NCBI RefSeq assembly: GCF_017916475.1 | Contig: NZ_JAFMTB010000001.1 | Span: 434,001 to 498,000, forward strand | Source: Patulibacter sp. SYSU D01012 | Lineage (GTDB): Bacteria; Actinomycetota; Thermoleophilia; Solirubrobacterales; Solirubrobacteraceae | Reading direction: 5' to 3' | DNA: 64,000 bases | In this document: positions 23,680-31,341 of the stretch, piece by piece | Position numbering within the stretch: the stretch's first letter is position 1 | Layout: the number at the start of each line of letters is the position of its first letter | Made by a program: the position numbers and the translations under genes | The notes under the pieces: generated by a model | Seen by the model: the letters and a program-made list of their open reading frames with translations, nothing else | What the model was told of the DNA's origin: nothing | Database searches by the model: none

Positions 23680-24960
23680 TCAGGCGGCGCCCCGGCAGCG
23701 GTCGCCCTCCAGGCGCAGCGCCGTGCGGCGGTTGCCGGTCCCGTCCGCGGTCGCGACCGTGGCGCCGAGCGCGGGCCGGCCCCGGCACACGGCGCGTCGG
23801 ACGGCCGCGCGGGCACCGGCCGGCGGGGCCAGCCGCACCGCGGCGCTCGTCGTCCCGGCGGGCAGGTCGGACAGCTCCAGTCGCCCGGCCGCGACCCGCA
23901 CGACCGGCAGCCCGCGGGCGCCGGGCCGCCCCGTGCGGCGCCAGGGCCGGCCGCGGACGTCCGTGCCGGCCACGCGGACGAGCACGGGGCGGGCGCGCCG
24001 CAGCGGGCCGGTCAGTCGGAGGACCGCGCCGCGAAGGGGCGACCGGCCGTCCAGGCGGAGCACGACGGCGCCGTCCCGCTGGGCGAACGCGCGCAGGCGG
24101 GCACGGCACGCGACGGTCGGCACCGGGACGCGCACGCGCAGACCGGCACCGGCGACCTCCAGGCCCGCGGCGCCGGCGAGCGCGGAGAGCGGCACGTGCG
24201 TCCGCCACCGCCCGGCGCCGAACGGCCGCAGGGGCAGCGTGCGGCCCCCCGCGCGGACGACCGGGCGCCGCCCGCCCGTCGCGCGCACGTAGACGGGCAG
24301 GGGACGGACGACGGTCAGCGGCAGCGCCGCCGGCGTGCGGACCTCGAGCGTCCGGGCGCCGCGGCGCACGGTCCGGCCGACGCGCGCGGTGCTGCGCCGC
24401 TGGCGGCAGGCCCCGGGCGCGACCGCGGCCGGCGGGTCGACGCGCTCCGCGAACTCCGCGACGAGGCGATCGGCGAACGTGCCCGTCAGCCGCAGCGCGA
24501 AGCGCGTCTGGCCCGCGGCCGCGTCGCCGAGCTGGAGCGTCGCGCGGTAGCCGAGCGCGGCGCCGTCGGGGATCGCGACGGGCCGCGACGGCGTCGCCCC
24601 CGCGGCGGGCAGGCCCGTCAGCCGCCCGTCGTAGACCGTCTCCTCGGGGACGAAGCCCGCGCAGCCCGCGCCGGGCGCGGCGCCGGTCCCGCGCTCGAGC
24701 CGCAGCCGGACGGCGGGCGCCAGGCCGCCGGACGCCGCGCCGTCGAACGCCAGGCCGGCGAGCGCGCGCCCCCGCGGCCGCACGGTGGTGCACCGCTCCA
24801 CCGGCACGCCCGGCTGCAGCGCGACGTCGGCGAACAGGGGCGCGTCGAGGTCGCGGGCCAGGCGGGGCGTGCCGTCGTCGGCGGCCCAGGTGGCGCCGAG
24901 GGAGCCGGCCGCGCCCAGCCCGAGAAGCGCCACGACGGTCGCGAGGACGCGGCGGCTCAC
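23680..24960 (-). CDS. Exported protein of unknown function, last gene of the SipW operon
   Basis: A 426-residue protein with an N-terminal basic start and hydrophobic segment (residues about 3-26), then GATWAADDGTPRLARDLDAPLF and FADVALQPGVPVERC. The latter resembles the mature start of SipW substrates, in which a [LF]F..xxLxPG segment follows the signal. The rest is beta-rich with repeated Arg-rich strands, eight or so cysteines and several short TG/RG turns; no enzyme motif is seen. The GTG overlaps the previous stop (GTGA), so it is translationally coupled to the Ig-like protein. A cell-surface or matrix component is the best guess. Confidence 0.6.
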   Translation of the reverse strand: MSRRVLATVVALLGLGAAGSLGATWAADDGTPRLARDLDAPLFADVALQPGVPVERCTTVRPRGRALAGLAFDGAASGGLAPAVRLRLERGTGAAPGAGCAGFVPEETVYDGRLTGLPAAGATPSRPVAIPDGAALGYRATLQLGDAAAGQTRFALRLTGTFADRLVAEFAERVDPPAAVAPGACRQRRSTARVGRTVRRGARTLEVRTPAALPLTVVRPLPVYVRATGGRRPVVRAGGRTLPLRPFGAGRWRTHVPLSALAGAAGLEVAGAGLRVRVPVPTVACRARLRAFAQRDGAVVLRLDGRSPLRGAVLRLTGPLRRARPVLVRVAGTDVRGRPWRRTGRPGARGLPVVRVAAGRLELSDLPAGTTSAAVRLAPPAGARAAVRRAVCRGRPALGATVATADGTGNRRTALRLEGDRCRGAA

Positions 24961-25874
24961 GAGACGACCGGCGTCGTGGTCTGCGTCAGGACGACGGCGG
25001 TCGCGGGCTGGGCCACCAGGCTCGACAGCCCGAGCAGGGCGGAGAGGCCGGTCAGCACCGGCGTGCCGCTCGTGCGCTGCACGCGCACGCGCAGCCGGCT
25101 GCCGAGGTCGGAGGCGGTCGGCACGTACGTGGTGCCCGTGGCGCCCGGGATCGTCGTGCAGCCCGCGGCACCGAGGGTCTGCGGGGTCGTGCTGCCGGCG
25201 GGTCCGCAGCGCAGCCACTGGTACGCGTAGGCCGGGGCGCCGCTGAGCGGCTGGCTGGCCGTCAGCAGCGGCAGGAGCAGCGCCTGCCGGTCGGTCCACG
25301 TCCCGGTGCTCACGCTCGCCGGCTCGTTCAGGCGCACGGGGCCGGTGGACGTGATGGCGGGCATCGTGTCGGTCCCGCTGCGCAGCCGGAGCGCCTCGAC
25401 GGACGCGCCGAGGGCGTTCACGCCCACCACGCCGCCGGGCCGCTGCGGCTGCGTCGGAACGGAGAAGGCCACGGCCGAGCTCCCGCCGTCGGTGATCGTC
25501 TCGCGGACCACGTAGGTCGTCGGCGTGGGCGCGCCGATGGCGCCCTCCGCGCCCGCGGGCACGGCGTAGGTGGTGCCGGTGGCGGCGCCGCCCGCCGGGG
25601 TGCAGGCGCCGCTCGTGCACGCGTACCACTGGTAGGCGCGGGTCGCCGCCGCGGACGCGCCGCTCCACGCGCCGGGATCGACGGTGAGCGTCGTGCCCGA
25701 GAACGCCGCGCCCAGCACGTGCGGCACGCGCTGGACCTGGAGCGGGAAGACGGCCGCCGCCGTCGCGGTGCCCGTGGCGCTGGTGCGGTCGAGGAACGCC
25801 GCGAGGGCCACGCCGGCCGCGACGGCGAGCGCGACGACGGCCACGCCGAGCGGGGCGAGCAGGCGACGGATCAC
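24957..25874 (-). CDS. Exported Ig-like protein with SipW-type signal
   Basis: A 305-residue protein. The N-terminus VIRRLLAPLGVAVVALAVAA is followed by ALAAFLDRTSATGTATAAAV, the A-F-x-D-x-T pattern of SipW-cleaved precursors. Two modules follow with AYQWYACTSGACTPAG and AYQWLRCGPAG, each completed by TTYxVP-type strands; YQW modules of this kind occur in actinobacterial secreted Ig-like proteins. GTG start overlaps the peptidase stop (GTGA), and its own stop overlaps the next GTG. Likely a substrate of the upstream peptidase and a partner of the CalY-like protein. Confidence 0.68.
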   Translation of the reverse strand: MIRRLLAPLGVAVVALAVAAGVALAAFLDRTSATGTATAAAVFPLQVQRVPHVLGAAFSGTTLTVDPGAWSGASAAATRAYQWYACTSGACTPAGGAATGTTYAVPAGAEGAIGAPTPTTYVVRETITDGGSSAVAFSVPTQPQRPGGVVGVNALGASVEALRLRSGTDTMPAITSTGPVRLNEPASVSTGTWTDRQALLLPLLTASQPLSGAPAYAYQWLRCGPAGSTTPQTLGAAGCTTIPGATGTTYVPTASDLGSRLRVRVQRTSGTPVLTGLSALLGLSSLVAQPATAVVLTQTTTPVVS

Positions 25875-26461
25875 CGGCCGGGCTCCTCGTCGCCGCCCGG
25901 CTCCGCGAGCTGCGGATCGCGGCGCCAGATGAACCACACGACGAGCAGCGCGGCCAGGGCGGTCACGCCGCCGACGAAGTACGGGCGGCCGCGGCCCGCC
26001 ACGAGCAACGCCAGGCTGCCGCCCGCGTCGGGCAGGACGGCGCGGAGCCGCCCGACGGTCCCCGTGGCCGGGATCTGCCACGTCTCCGGGGCCGGGTTGG
26101 CGTCGCCCTTCGTCGTGACGCTCAGCCGGCCGCCGGGCGCGGCCGCGACGCGCTGCACCCGGTGCGTGACGGTGCCGGGACCGAACGGGCGCTCGAAGGT
26201 GACGATCTGCCCCGGCCGGACCGCCGCCACGGGCGTCGGCGAGACGAGCACCACCTGGCCGGGCACGATCGTCGGCCGCATCGAGCCGGTCAGCACGGTC
26301 AGGGCCTGCCAGCCCGAGAGCTTGAACGCGGCCAGCAGCAGGCCGAGAGCGACCAGGGCCGTCACCGCGAGGACGCGGCCGGCACGACGGGCGGCCCGCC
26401 ACCGGCTGGGCGCCGCGGGGGCCAGCTCGGGGGTCAGGACGGTGGCGGGGGCGAGAGGCAT
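25871..26461 (-). CDS. sipW: SipW-type signal peptidase I
   Basis: A 196-residue membrane-bound signal peptidase of the ER/SipW class. An N-terminal helix (about residues 28-46) precedes the catalytic serine in TGSMRPTI (Ser60). The general base is histidine (His100 in GTVTHRV) rather than lysine, which separates SipW/ER-type from classical LepB. Asp120 lies in KGDANPAPE. A second helix near residues 165-183 anchors the C-terminus. SipW enzymes process TasA/CalY precursors, and it is flanked by genes for such precursors on both sides. It starts 62 bases after the CalY-like gene. Confidence 0.88.
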   Translation of the reverse strand: MPLAPATVLTPELAPAAPSRWRAARRAGRVLAVTALVALGLLLAAFKLSGWQALTVLTGSMRPTIVPGQVVLVSPTPVAAVRPGQIVTFERPFGPGTVTHRVQRVAAAPGGRLSVTTKGDANPAPETWQIPATGTVGRLRAVLPDAGGSLALLVAGRGRPYFVGGVTALAALLVVWFIWRRDPQLAEPGGDEEPGR

Positions 26462-26523
26462 GGCCGAGCGTCGCCGCCGGTGCCGCCGGAGGGCGGACGG
26501 CACCGACGCGGCGGGGGGCGGGA

Positions 26524-27183
26524 TCAGGTCGCGGCGACGCCGGCGGACCCGGTCCACTGCAGGCGGAAGCTGGCGCTGCCGCCCTGGGCGGCCTGCGGGG
26601 CGTTCGCGCCCAGGCGCAGCGTCACCCGGTACGTCTGGCGCGCGCCCGGTGCGAGCGTGAACGTGTCGGTCAGGGCGGCGATGCCCGAGACGGTCTGCGG
26701 GCTGCTGGTGGGCGTCGTCCCGCTGCCGGCCGGCACGGCCTGGCAGTCGCTCGTGCGGGTCAGCGTCTGGGTGCTGCCGTTCGCGCCGTTCTCCGTCCCG
26801 GTCGCCCCCGTGCCGGCCACGCGCTCGATGCCGACGGTCAGCGCGCCGGCGAGGGCGGTGTTGGCCGTGCTGGCCTGCGTCAGGTCGGTGGCGACGAGCG
26901 CGACGTTCAGGTCCTGCGTGTTGCCGCTGGCCGGCGCCGCGACGGTGAAGCACGTGTTCGGCGCGTCGCCGGGCACCAGCCCCGCCACCGTGATGGTGCG
27001 GCTGTCGGCGCCGGGGTCGTTGATCTGCACGGTGCCGGCGGCGGCGGTGCCGTCGAGCGTCGTGGTGTCGGTGAACGCGGCGTACGTGCCGTAGCCGCCG
27101 GCCGCGGCCACGAGGCCGAGGGCGCCGACGGTCGCACCGATCTTGGCCCGGCGTGACGCGCCGGACGAGCGGGTGGGGGCCAT
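26524..27183 (-). CDS. CalY/TasA-like exported protein, first gene of the SipW operon
   Basis: A 219-residue secreted protein. The signal (basic RRAKIGATVGALGLVAAAGG) leads into YGTYAAFTDTTTLDGTAAAGT, a near-consensus SipW recognition pattern (A-F-T-D-T ... AGT). The mature part is beta-rich: ITVAGLVPGDAPNTCFTV, LAPGARQTYRVTLRLGANAPQAAQGGSASF. The ending is closely similar to that of the orphan CalY-like protein at 15.9 kb. Three cysteines are present. AGGAAGGA lies 5-12 nt before the ATG, a strong ribosome site fitting high expression. Family members form fibres or act as camelysin-like surface proteins; which applies here is unknown. Confidence 0.78.
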   Translation of the reverse strand: MAPTRSSGASRRAKIGATVGALGLVAAAGGYGTYAAFTDTTTLDGTAAAGTVQINDPGADSRTITVAGLVPGDAPNTCFTVAAPASGNTQDLNVALVATDLTQASTANTALAGALTVGIERVAGTGATGTENGANGSTQTLTRTSDCQAVPAGSGTTPTSSPQTVSGIAALTDTFTLAPGARQTYRVTLRLGANAPQAAQGGSASFRLQWTGSAGVAAT

Positions 27184-27412
27184 GAGGTCCTTCCTGGTGG
27201 CCGTGCGGGGCGGCGCGCGGGGCACCGGGGTCCGTGGGGCCGATGGGTGGCTGGGGGATGATGCGTCGCGAGAGGGGGTCGCGACGGGCCGCAACGTACA
27301 CCGTCCGCAGGATACTCGTCCAGTCCGGCGTGCGCTGTATACGACGGATGTCCACGTCGTCTCGGGGCGACGGCGGAACGGCGTGCGCCTCCGGGACGAC
27401 GTCCGCCGGCAG

Positions 27413-27418
27413 TAGGCT
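27413..27418 (+). promoter_or_regulatory. Candidate -10 box of the EEP gene
   Basis: TAGGCT ends 9 nt before ATG 27428, with no Shine-Dalgarno. The rest of the 244-bp divergent region (27184-27427) should also hold the promoter of the SipW operon; a TATCCT on the minus strand at about 27311-27316 is the only candidate I see there. Confidence 0.35.
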
Positions 27419-27427
27419 CCCGCGCGT

Positions 27428-28426
27428 ATGCGGCGCCGCCCCGCCAGTCGCGCGCCGGCCGTCGCGGCGGTCGTGCTCGCGGTGCTGCTCCTGTGGAGTC
27501 CCTACGTGCCGCTGCCGGGCGGCCGGCACCTCGACGTCGTCCTGCCGTTCACGCAGCTCGTGGCGCTCCGCCCTCCGCTGGCGGTCGCGGTCCTGCTGCT
27601 GGGCGCCGCGGCGCTGGCCCGCGCCGTCCGCCGGCGCCGCGGCGTGGTGCCGGCGCTGCTCGTCGTCGTCCTGGCGGGCGGCGCCGCGCTGCAGGTGGCG
27701 GCGCGGACGGTCGGCGCGGGGCGGCCGGGGCCCAGCGCCGTCGCCGTCACCGTCCTGACGGCCAACACGGCGCGCTCGAGCGTCCGGCCCGCCACGCTCG
27801 CCGCCCTGGTCGATCGCACCGGGGCCCGCGTCGTGGCGCTGCCCGAGACCAACCGTGACGCGGCCCGCGCGATCGCCGCCGAGCTGACCCGAACGACGGG
27901 GCGGCCCTGGCGGGCGTTCGGCGACGCGACGGCGTGGCCGGACGACGCGACGTCGGCGAAGGTCACGGCCCTGGTGGTGGCCGGCCGTCTGCGGCCGCGG
28001 GCGCTGCCGGCGGCCACGCCGCCCGGATCGCACGGCCAGGTGCGCGTGCGGCTGGACGCCCTGGGCGTGTCCGTCGCCGCCGTCCACCCCGTCGCGCCGC
28101 CGCCCGGCGGCAGCCAGGGGCGGTGGCGCACCGACCTGCTGGCGCTCCGCGGCTTCTGCCGGGACGCCTGGATCGTCGCGGGCGACCTGAACGCGACGAT
28201 CGACCACTCGCCGCTGCGGGCGGTCCTCCACGCGGGGTGCGAGGACGCGGCCCGAGCCGCCGGCCGGGGCCTGCGGGCGACGTGGTCGGGCGGGCCGCTC
28301 GGGCTCGTCCGCCCGCAGCTCGACCACGTGCTGCTCGGCGGCGGCTGGCGCGCCGACCGCGCCGGCGTCCTGGCGCTGCCGGGCAGCGACCACCGGGCCG
28401 TGTGGGCGCGGGTCGGGCCCGCCTAG
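27428..28426 (+). CDS. Membrane-anchored endonuclease/exonuclease/phosphatase (EEP) family protein
   Basis: A 332-residue protein with three N-terminal hydrophobic helices (about residues 8-28, 42-66, 73-93) and an EEP domain outside. Catalytic motifs are ordered as in the DNase I fold: LTANTARSS, ALPETNRD (metal Glu), WIVAGDLNATIDHSPL, QLDHVLLGG and GSDHRAVWA. Such TM-EEP proteins occur in actinobacterial envelopes; the substrate (nucleic acid, phospholipid or phosphosugar) is unresolved. Stop codon shared with the convergent permease gene at the CTAG 28423-28426. Confidence 0.82.
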   Translation: MRRRPASRAPAVAAVVLAVLLLWSPYVPLPGGRHLDVVLPFTQLVALRPPLAVAVLLLGAAALARAVRRRRGVVPALLVVVLAGGAALQVAARTVGAGRPGPSAVAVTVLTANTARSSVRPATLAALVDRTGARVVALPETNRDAARAIAAELTRTTGRPWRAFGDATAWPDDATSAKVTALVVAGRLRPRALPAATPPGSHGQVRVRLDALGVSVAAVHPVAPPPGGSQGRWRTDLLALRGFCRDAWIVAGDLNATIDHSPLRAVLHAGCEDAARAAGRGLRATWSGGPLGLVRPQLDHVLLGGGWRADRAGVLALPGSDHRAVWARVGPA

Positions 28427-30360
28427 AGCTCGACGTCGGGCTTCAGCTCGCCCATCGTCCACACGCGGCGGCGCCGCACGAGCAGCGCCGTCAGCGCCAG
28501 GGCCGCGACGAGGAAGCCGAGCAGGACGATCACCGCGCGCACCGCGTGGGTGGACTGGCCGCCCGAGATCGTCACCCGCAGCGCGTCGACGACGTAGCTC
28601 ATCGGCAGCAGCGGGTGCAGCGTCTGGAAGATCCCGTCGGTGGTCTCGAGCGGGTACAGCCCGCCGGCCGAGCCCAGCTGCGCCATCAGCAGGACCAGCG
28701 CGACGGCGTCCCCGACGACGCCGAACGCCACCCGCAGCAGCTGGATGATCGCCGTGAACGTGGCGACGGTCAGGACGGCCACGCCGACGGTCGCGAGCGG
28801 GTGGTCGGCGTCGAGGCCCAGGCCGATCTCGACGCCCAGGAACAGGAAGACGGCGCCGCCCAGGCCGAGCGCCGCGGCGGGGAGCCACGTCGCGAGCGCC
28901 ACCGTCGGTGCCGGCAGGTTCGACGCGAGCAGCCGTGGGCTGAGCGGACGCAGCAGCAGGAAGACGAAGATGCTGAAGACCCACAGCCCGATCGGGAAGA
29001 AGAAGGGGGCCAGCCCGCGACCGTAGAGCGTGGCCGGGTTGTCCTCCTGGAAGTCGATCGTGACCGGGGAGCCGAGCACCTTCGCCGCCTGCGCCCGCTC
29101 GCGGGCGTCGGGGGACGGCACCTGGCGCAGACCGGCCCGCAGGCGCCGCTCGATGCGCGCCACCCCGCGGTCGACCTCGTCGGTGGCGGACACGAGCTCG
29201 CGGCTGCCGGGGACGGCGCCGCCCGCCGCCCGGTCGAGGGCCGCCAGGCCCGCGCTCGCGGACCGGGCGGCGCGGGCGAGGGCGTCGGCGCCGTCGGCTC
29301 CGCGCAGCCGCGCGGCGGTGGTGGCGCTCCGCGCGCGCAGCTCCTTCGCCCGGCGGGTCAGGCGGCGCGTGCGGCGGTCGACCTGCTCGAGCACCCGGTC
29401 GGTCTGCTCGGCCTGGCGGCGCACGTCGTGGGCGCGCTCCCGCACCCGGCGGAAGGCCGGCTCGTCCGCCACGAGGGGTGCGTCGTCGGCCAGGTCGGCC
29501 AGGCCGCGGTCGATCCGCCGGACGCGGCTCGCGAACCGGCCGGACGCCGTGGCGGCCAGGCCGGCGGTGTCCTGCGCGGACTCGGCGGCGTCGACGAGCG
29601 CCGCGGCCGCGGGGCCGGCGGCATCGGCCGCGGCGTCCGCGAGCGCGTCGGCGGTGCCGGCGACGCTCGCCAGTCCGCGCTGCAGCTCGGCCCCGGCGCC
29701 CGCCAGCGCCGCCGTGCCCTGCCGGAGCGGCGCCACGCCGTCGACCAGGTCGCGCGCTCCCGCGGCCACGCGGCTCGTGCCGCGCCGCACCTGCTGCACG
29801 GCGCGCAGCGCCTCCTCGAGCTGGCCGCGGATCGTGCCCACGTCGCCGAGCGCGGTCTGCGCGTAGGCGGACACGGCCGCCGTGTTGGCCTGGCGCTGCA
29901 GCTCCGTCTGGGCCGACGACGCCAGGCGCGAGACGATGAAGCCGTTCGCGTCGTCCACGCGGATCTCCAGCTTCGCCTGCCGCGGCCGGTCGCTCGCCGG
30001 GCTCGCCAGGCGCCGGCTGAAGTCCTTCGGGATCGTGATGGAGAACAGGTACTCGCCGCTCTTCAGCCCGTCCGCGGCGTCGCCGGCGTCGGTGAATCGC
30101 CAGTCGAACGACCGCTTCTGGCGCAGCTGGTCCACGAGCTGCCGGCCGGCGTCGACCTGCTGGTCGCGGACGACGACCGAGCGGTCCTCGTTCACCACGG
30201 CGACGGGCACGCGGTCCAGTCGTCCGAACGGATCCCAGCTCGACCACAGGTAGACCGCGCCGTAGAGCAGGGGCACCAGGGCGATGCCGAGCAGCGCGAT
30301 GCGCGGCAGGCCGCGGCGGAAGCGCCGCAGCTCGAAGAGGGCCAGGCGGAGGGCGGTCAC
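28423..30360 (-). CDS. YhgE/Pip-type ABC-2 membrane protein
   Basis: A 645-residue membrane protein. One N-terminal helix (IALLGIALVPLLYGAVYLWSSW, split here as about residues 21-42) precedes a large extracytoplasmic region with VAVVNEDRSVV and a long coiled-coil stretch (residues about 150-400) rich in Ala, Arg and Asp. Five helices follow from about residue 430 to 630, including FFFPIGLWVFSIFVFLLLRP and PMSYVVDALRVTISGG. This is the YhgE/Pip (phage infection protein) and ABC-2 permease architecture. The GTG overlaps the upstream ATPase-like gene stop (GTGA), so the two form a transporter-like unit. Confidence 0.85.
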   Translation of the reverse strand: MTALRLALFELRRFRRGLPRIALLGIALVPLLYGAVYLWSSWDPFGRLDRVPVAVVNEDRSVVVRDQQVDAGRQLVDQLRQKRSFDWRFTDAGDAADGLKSGEYLFSITIPKDFSRRLASPASDRPRQAKLEIRVDDANGFIVSRLASSAQTELQRQANTAAVSAYAQTALGDVGTIRGQLEEALRAVQQVRRGTSRVAAGARDLVDGVAPLRQGTAALAGAGAELQRGLASVAGTADALADAAADAAGPAAAALVDAAESAQDTAGLAATASGRFASRVRRIDRGLADLADDAPLVADEPAFRRVRERAHDVRRQAEQTDRVLEQVDRRTRRLTRRAKELRARSATTAARLRGADGADALARAARSASAGLAALDRAAGGAVPGSRELVSATDEVDRGVARIERRLRAGLRQVPSPDARERAQAAKVLGSPVTIDFQEDNPATLYGRGLAPFFFPIGLWVFSIFVFLLLRPLSPRLLASNLPAPTVALATWLPAAALGLGGAVFLFLGVEIGLGLDADHPLATVGVAVLTVATFTAIIQLLRVAFGVVGDAVALVLLMAQLGSAGGLYPLETTDGIFQTLHPLLPMSYVVDALRVTISGGQSTHAVRAVIVLLGFLVAALALTALLVRRRRVWTMGELKPDVEL

Positions 30361-31271
30361 GCGGGGCCCTCCGGGGCGGCGTCGCCGTCGGCCGACGGGG
30401 CGGAGTCGGCGCCGTCCGGCCGCGACGGGGCGGGCGCGGTGCCGTCGGGCGGACGGTCGACGGCCGGCGACGCGGCGGGGGTCGGGGACGCGGCGGAGCG
30501 CGGCGACGCGGCGGAGGGCGGGGACGCGTCCGCGGGCGGGGACGCGTCCGCGGGCGGCGGCGCACCGTCGGCGGTCGGCGCCTCCGCCCCGCCGCGGGCG
30601 ACCGCGCGATCGGCGCCGGTCGGGTGGCCGAGCGCCACGGGCACGTGGTCGACGCCGGCGGGCGGGGCGACGGCGGCGGCGATCACGGTCGGCCCGGCGT
30701 CGGCCAGCGCGTCGAGCGCCGTCCATGCGCGCTCCAGGTCGGCGGGGGTCAGCCCGGCGTCCACGTCGTCGACGAGCAGCAGCGGTCGACCCTCGGCGGC
30801 GGCGTGGGCGACGACGACGAGCAGCCCGTCGAGCGGGTGCAGGTCGCCGAGCGGTCGCGCGCGGTCGGGGTCGACGCCGAGCAGGGCGTACGCGTCGTGG
30901 ATGCCGTCGGCGGTGCTGCGGCCGGCCGACGCCAGGACGCTCCAGCGCTCCAGGTCGCGGACGCGCACCCCTTCGTCCGGCTCGATGCCGGGGCGGATGC
31001 GCGCGACCGTCGACGCGGCGCGCAGGGCGCCTAGCCCCCGGGACGCCAGGTGGTCGCCGACCCGCAGCTCGCCCGCCGCCAGGCGCAGGCGGCCGCCGAG
31101 CGCCAGCAGCAGCGCGCTGCGCCCCGAGCCGCCGGGGCCGTGGACGACGGCGAGCCCGCCGGCGGGGACGTCCAGGTCGACGCCGGCGAAGACCGGACCG
31201 CGACGGCTGCGGGCCGCGAGTCCGCGACCCATCACGTCCGCTCCCAGGGGAGCTGGCCCGGACACGCTCAC
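30357..31271 (-). CDS. Degenerate ABC-type ATPase-like protein with Pro/Ala/Asp-rich tail
   Basis: About 304 residues. The fold is that of an ABC ATPase (VFAGVDLDVPAGGLAVVHGP), but key residues are altered: Walker A reads GPGGSGRS (codon CGC, Arg for the catalytic Lys), the LSGGQ signature is replaced by LHPLDG, Walker B is LLLVDDVD, and the switch His is missing (TVIAAAVAPP). The last 90 residues are a disordered PPADAS/PSAAS repeat tail. It probably does not hydrolyse ATP normally and may be a regulatory partner of the YhgE-like permease. GTG 31271 is supported by TAGCGT 7 nt upstream; ATG 31232, behind a GGGAG, is the alternative. Confidence 0.65.
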   Translation of the reverse strand: MSVSGPAPLGADVMGRGLAARSRRGPVFAGVDLDVPAGGLAVVHGPGGSGRSALLLALGGRLRLAAGELRVGDHLASRGLGALRAASTVARIRPGIEPDEGVRVRDLERWSVLASAGRSTADGIHDAYALLGVDPDRARPLGDLHPLDGLLVVVAHAAAEGRPLLLVDDVDAGLTPADLERAWTALDALADAGPTVIAAAVAPPAGVDHVPVALGHPTGADRAVARGGAEAPTADGAPPPADASPPADASPPSAASPRSAASPTPAASPAVDRPPDGTAPAPSRPDGADSAPSADGDAAPEGPA

Positions 31272-31286
31272 GGGGTCCACGCTAGT

Positions 31287-31325
31287 GGATCGGTGGGCCG
31301 GGCTCCGTGCCCGGCCCACCGATCC
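31287..31325 (-). terminator. 16-bp perfect hairpin terminator
   Basis: 31287-31302 pairs perfectly with 31310-31325 around a 7-nt loop. It lies 17 bases past the stop of the hydroxyacyl-CoA dehydrogenase gene and just before the ATPase-like gene, so it should end transcription from the former. Confidence 0.75.
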
Positions 31326-31341
31326 GGAGCACGGTCGTGGA

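Noticed and set aside
30519-30556. Regulatory tandem repeat (GGGGACGCGTCCGCGGGC copies)
   Set aside because: It is in frame within the ATPase-like gene and encodes its PPADAS repeats, so it is explained as coding low complexity.
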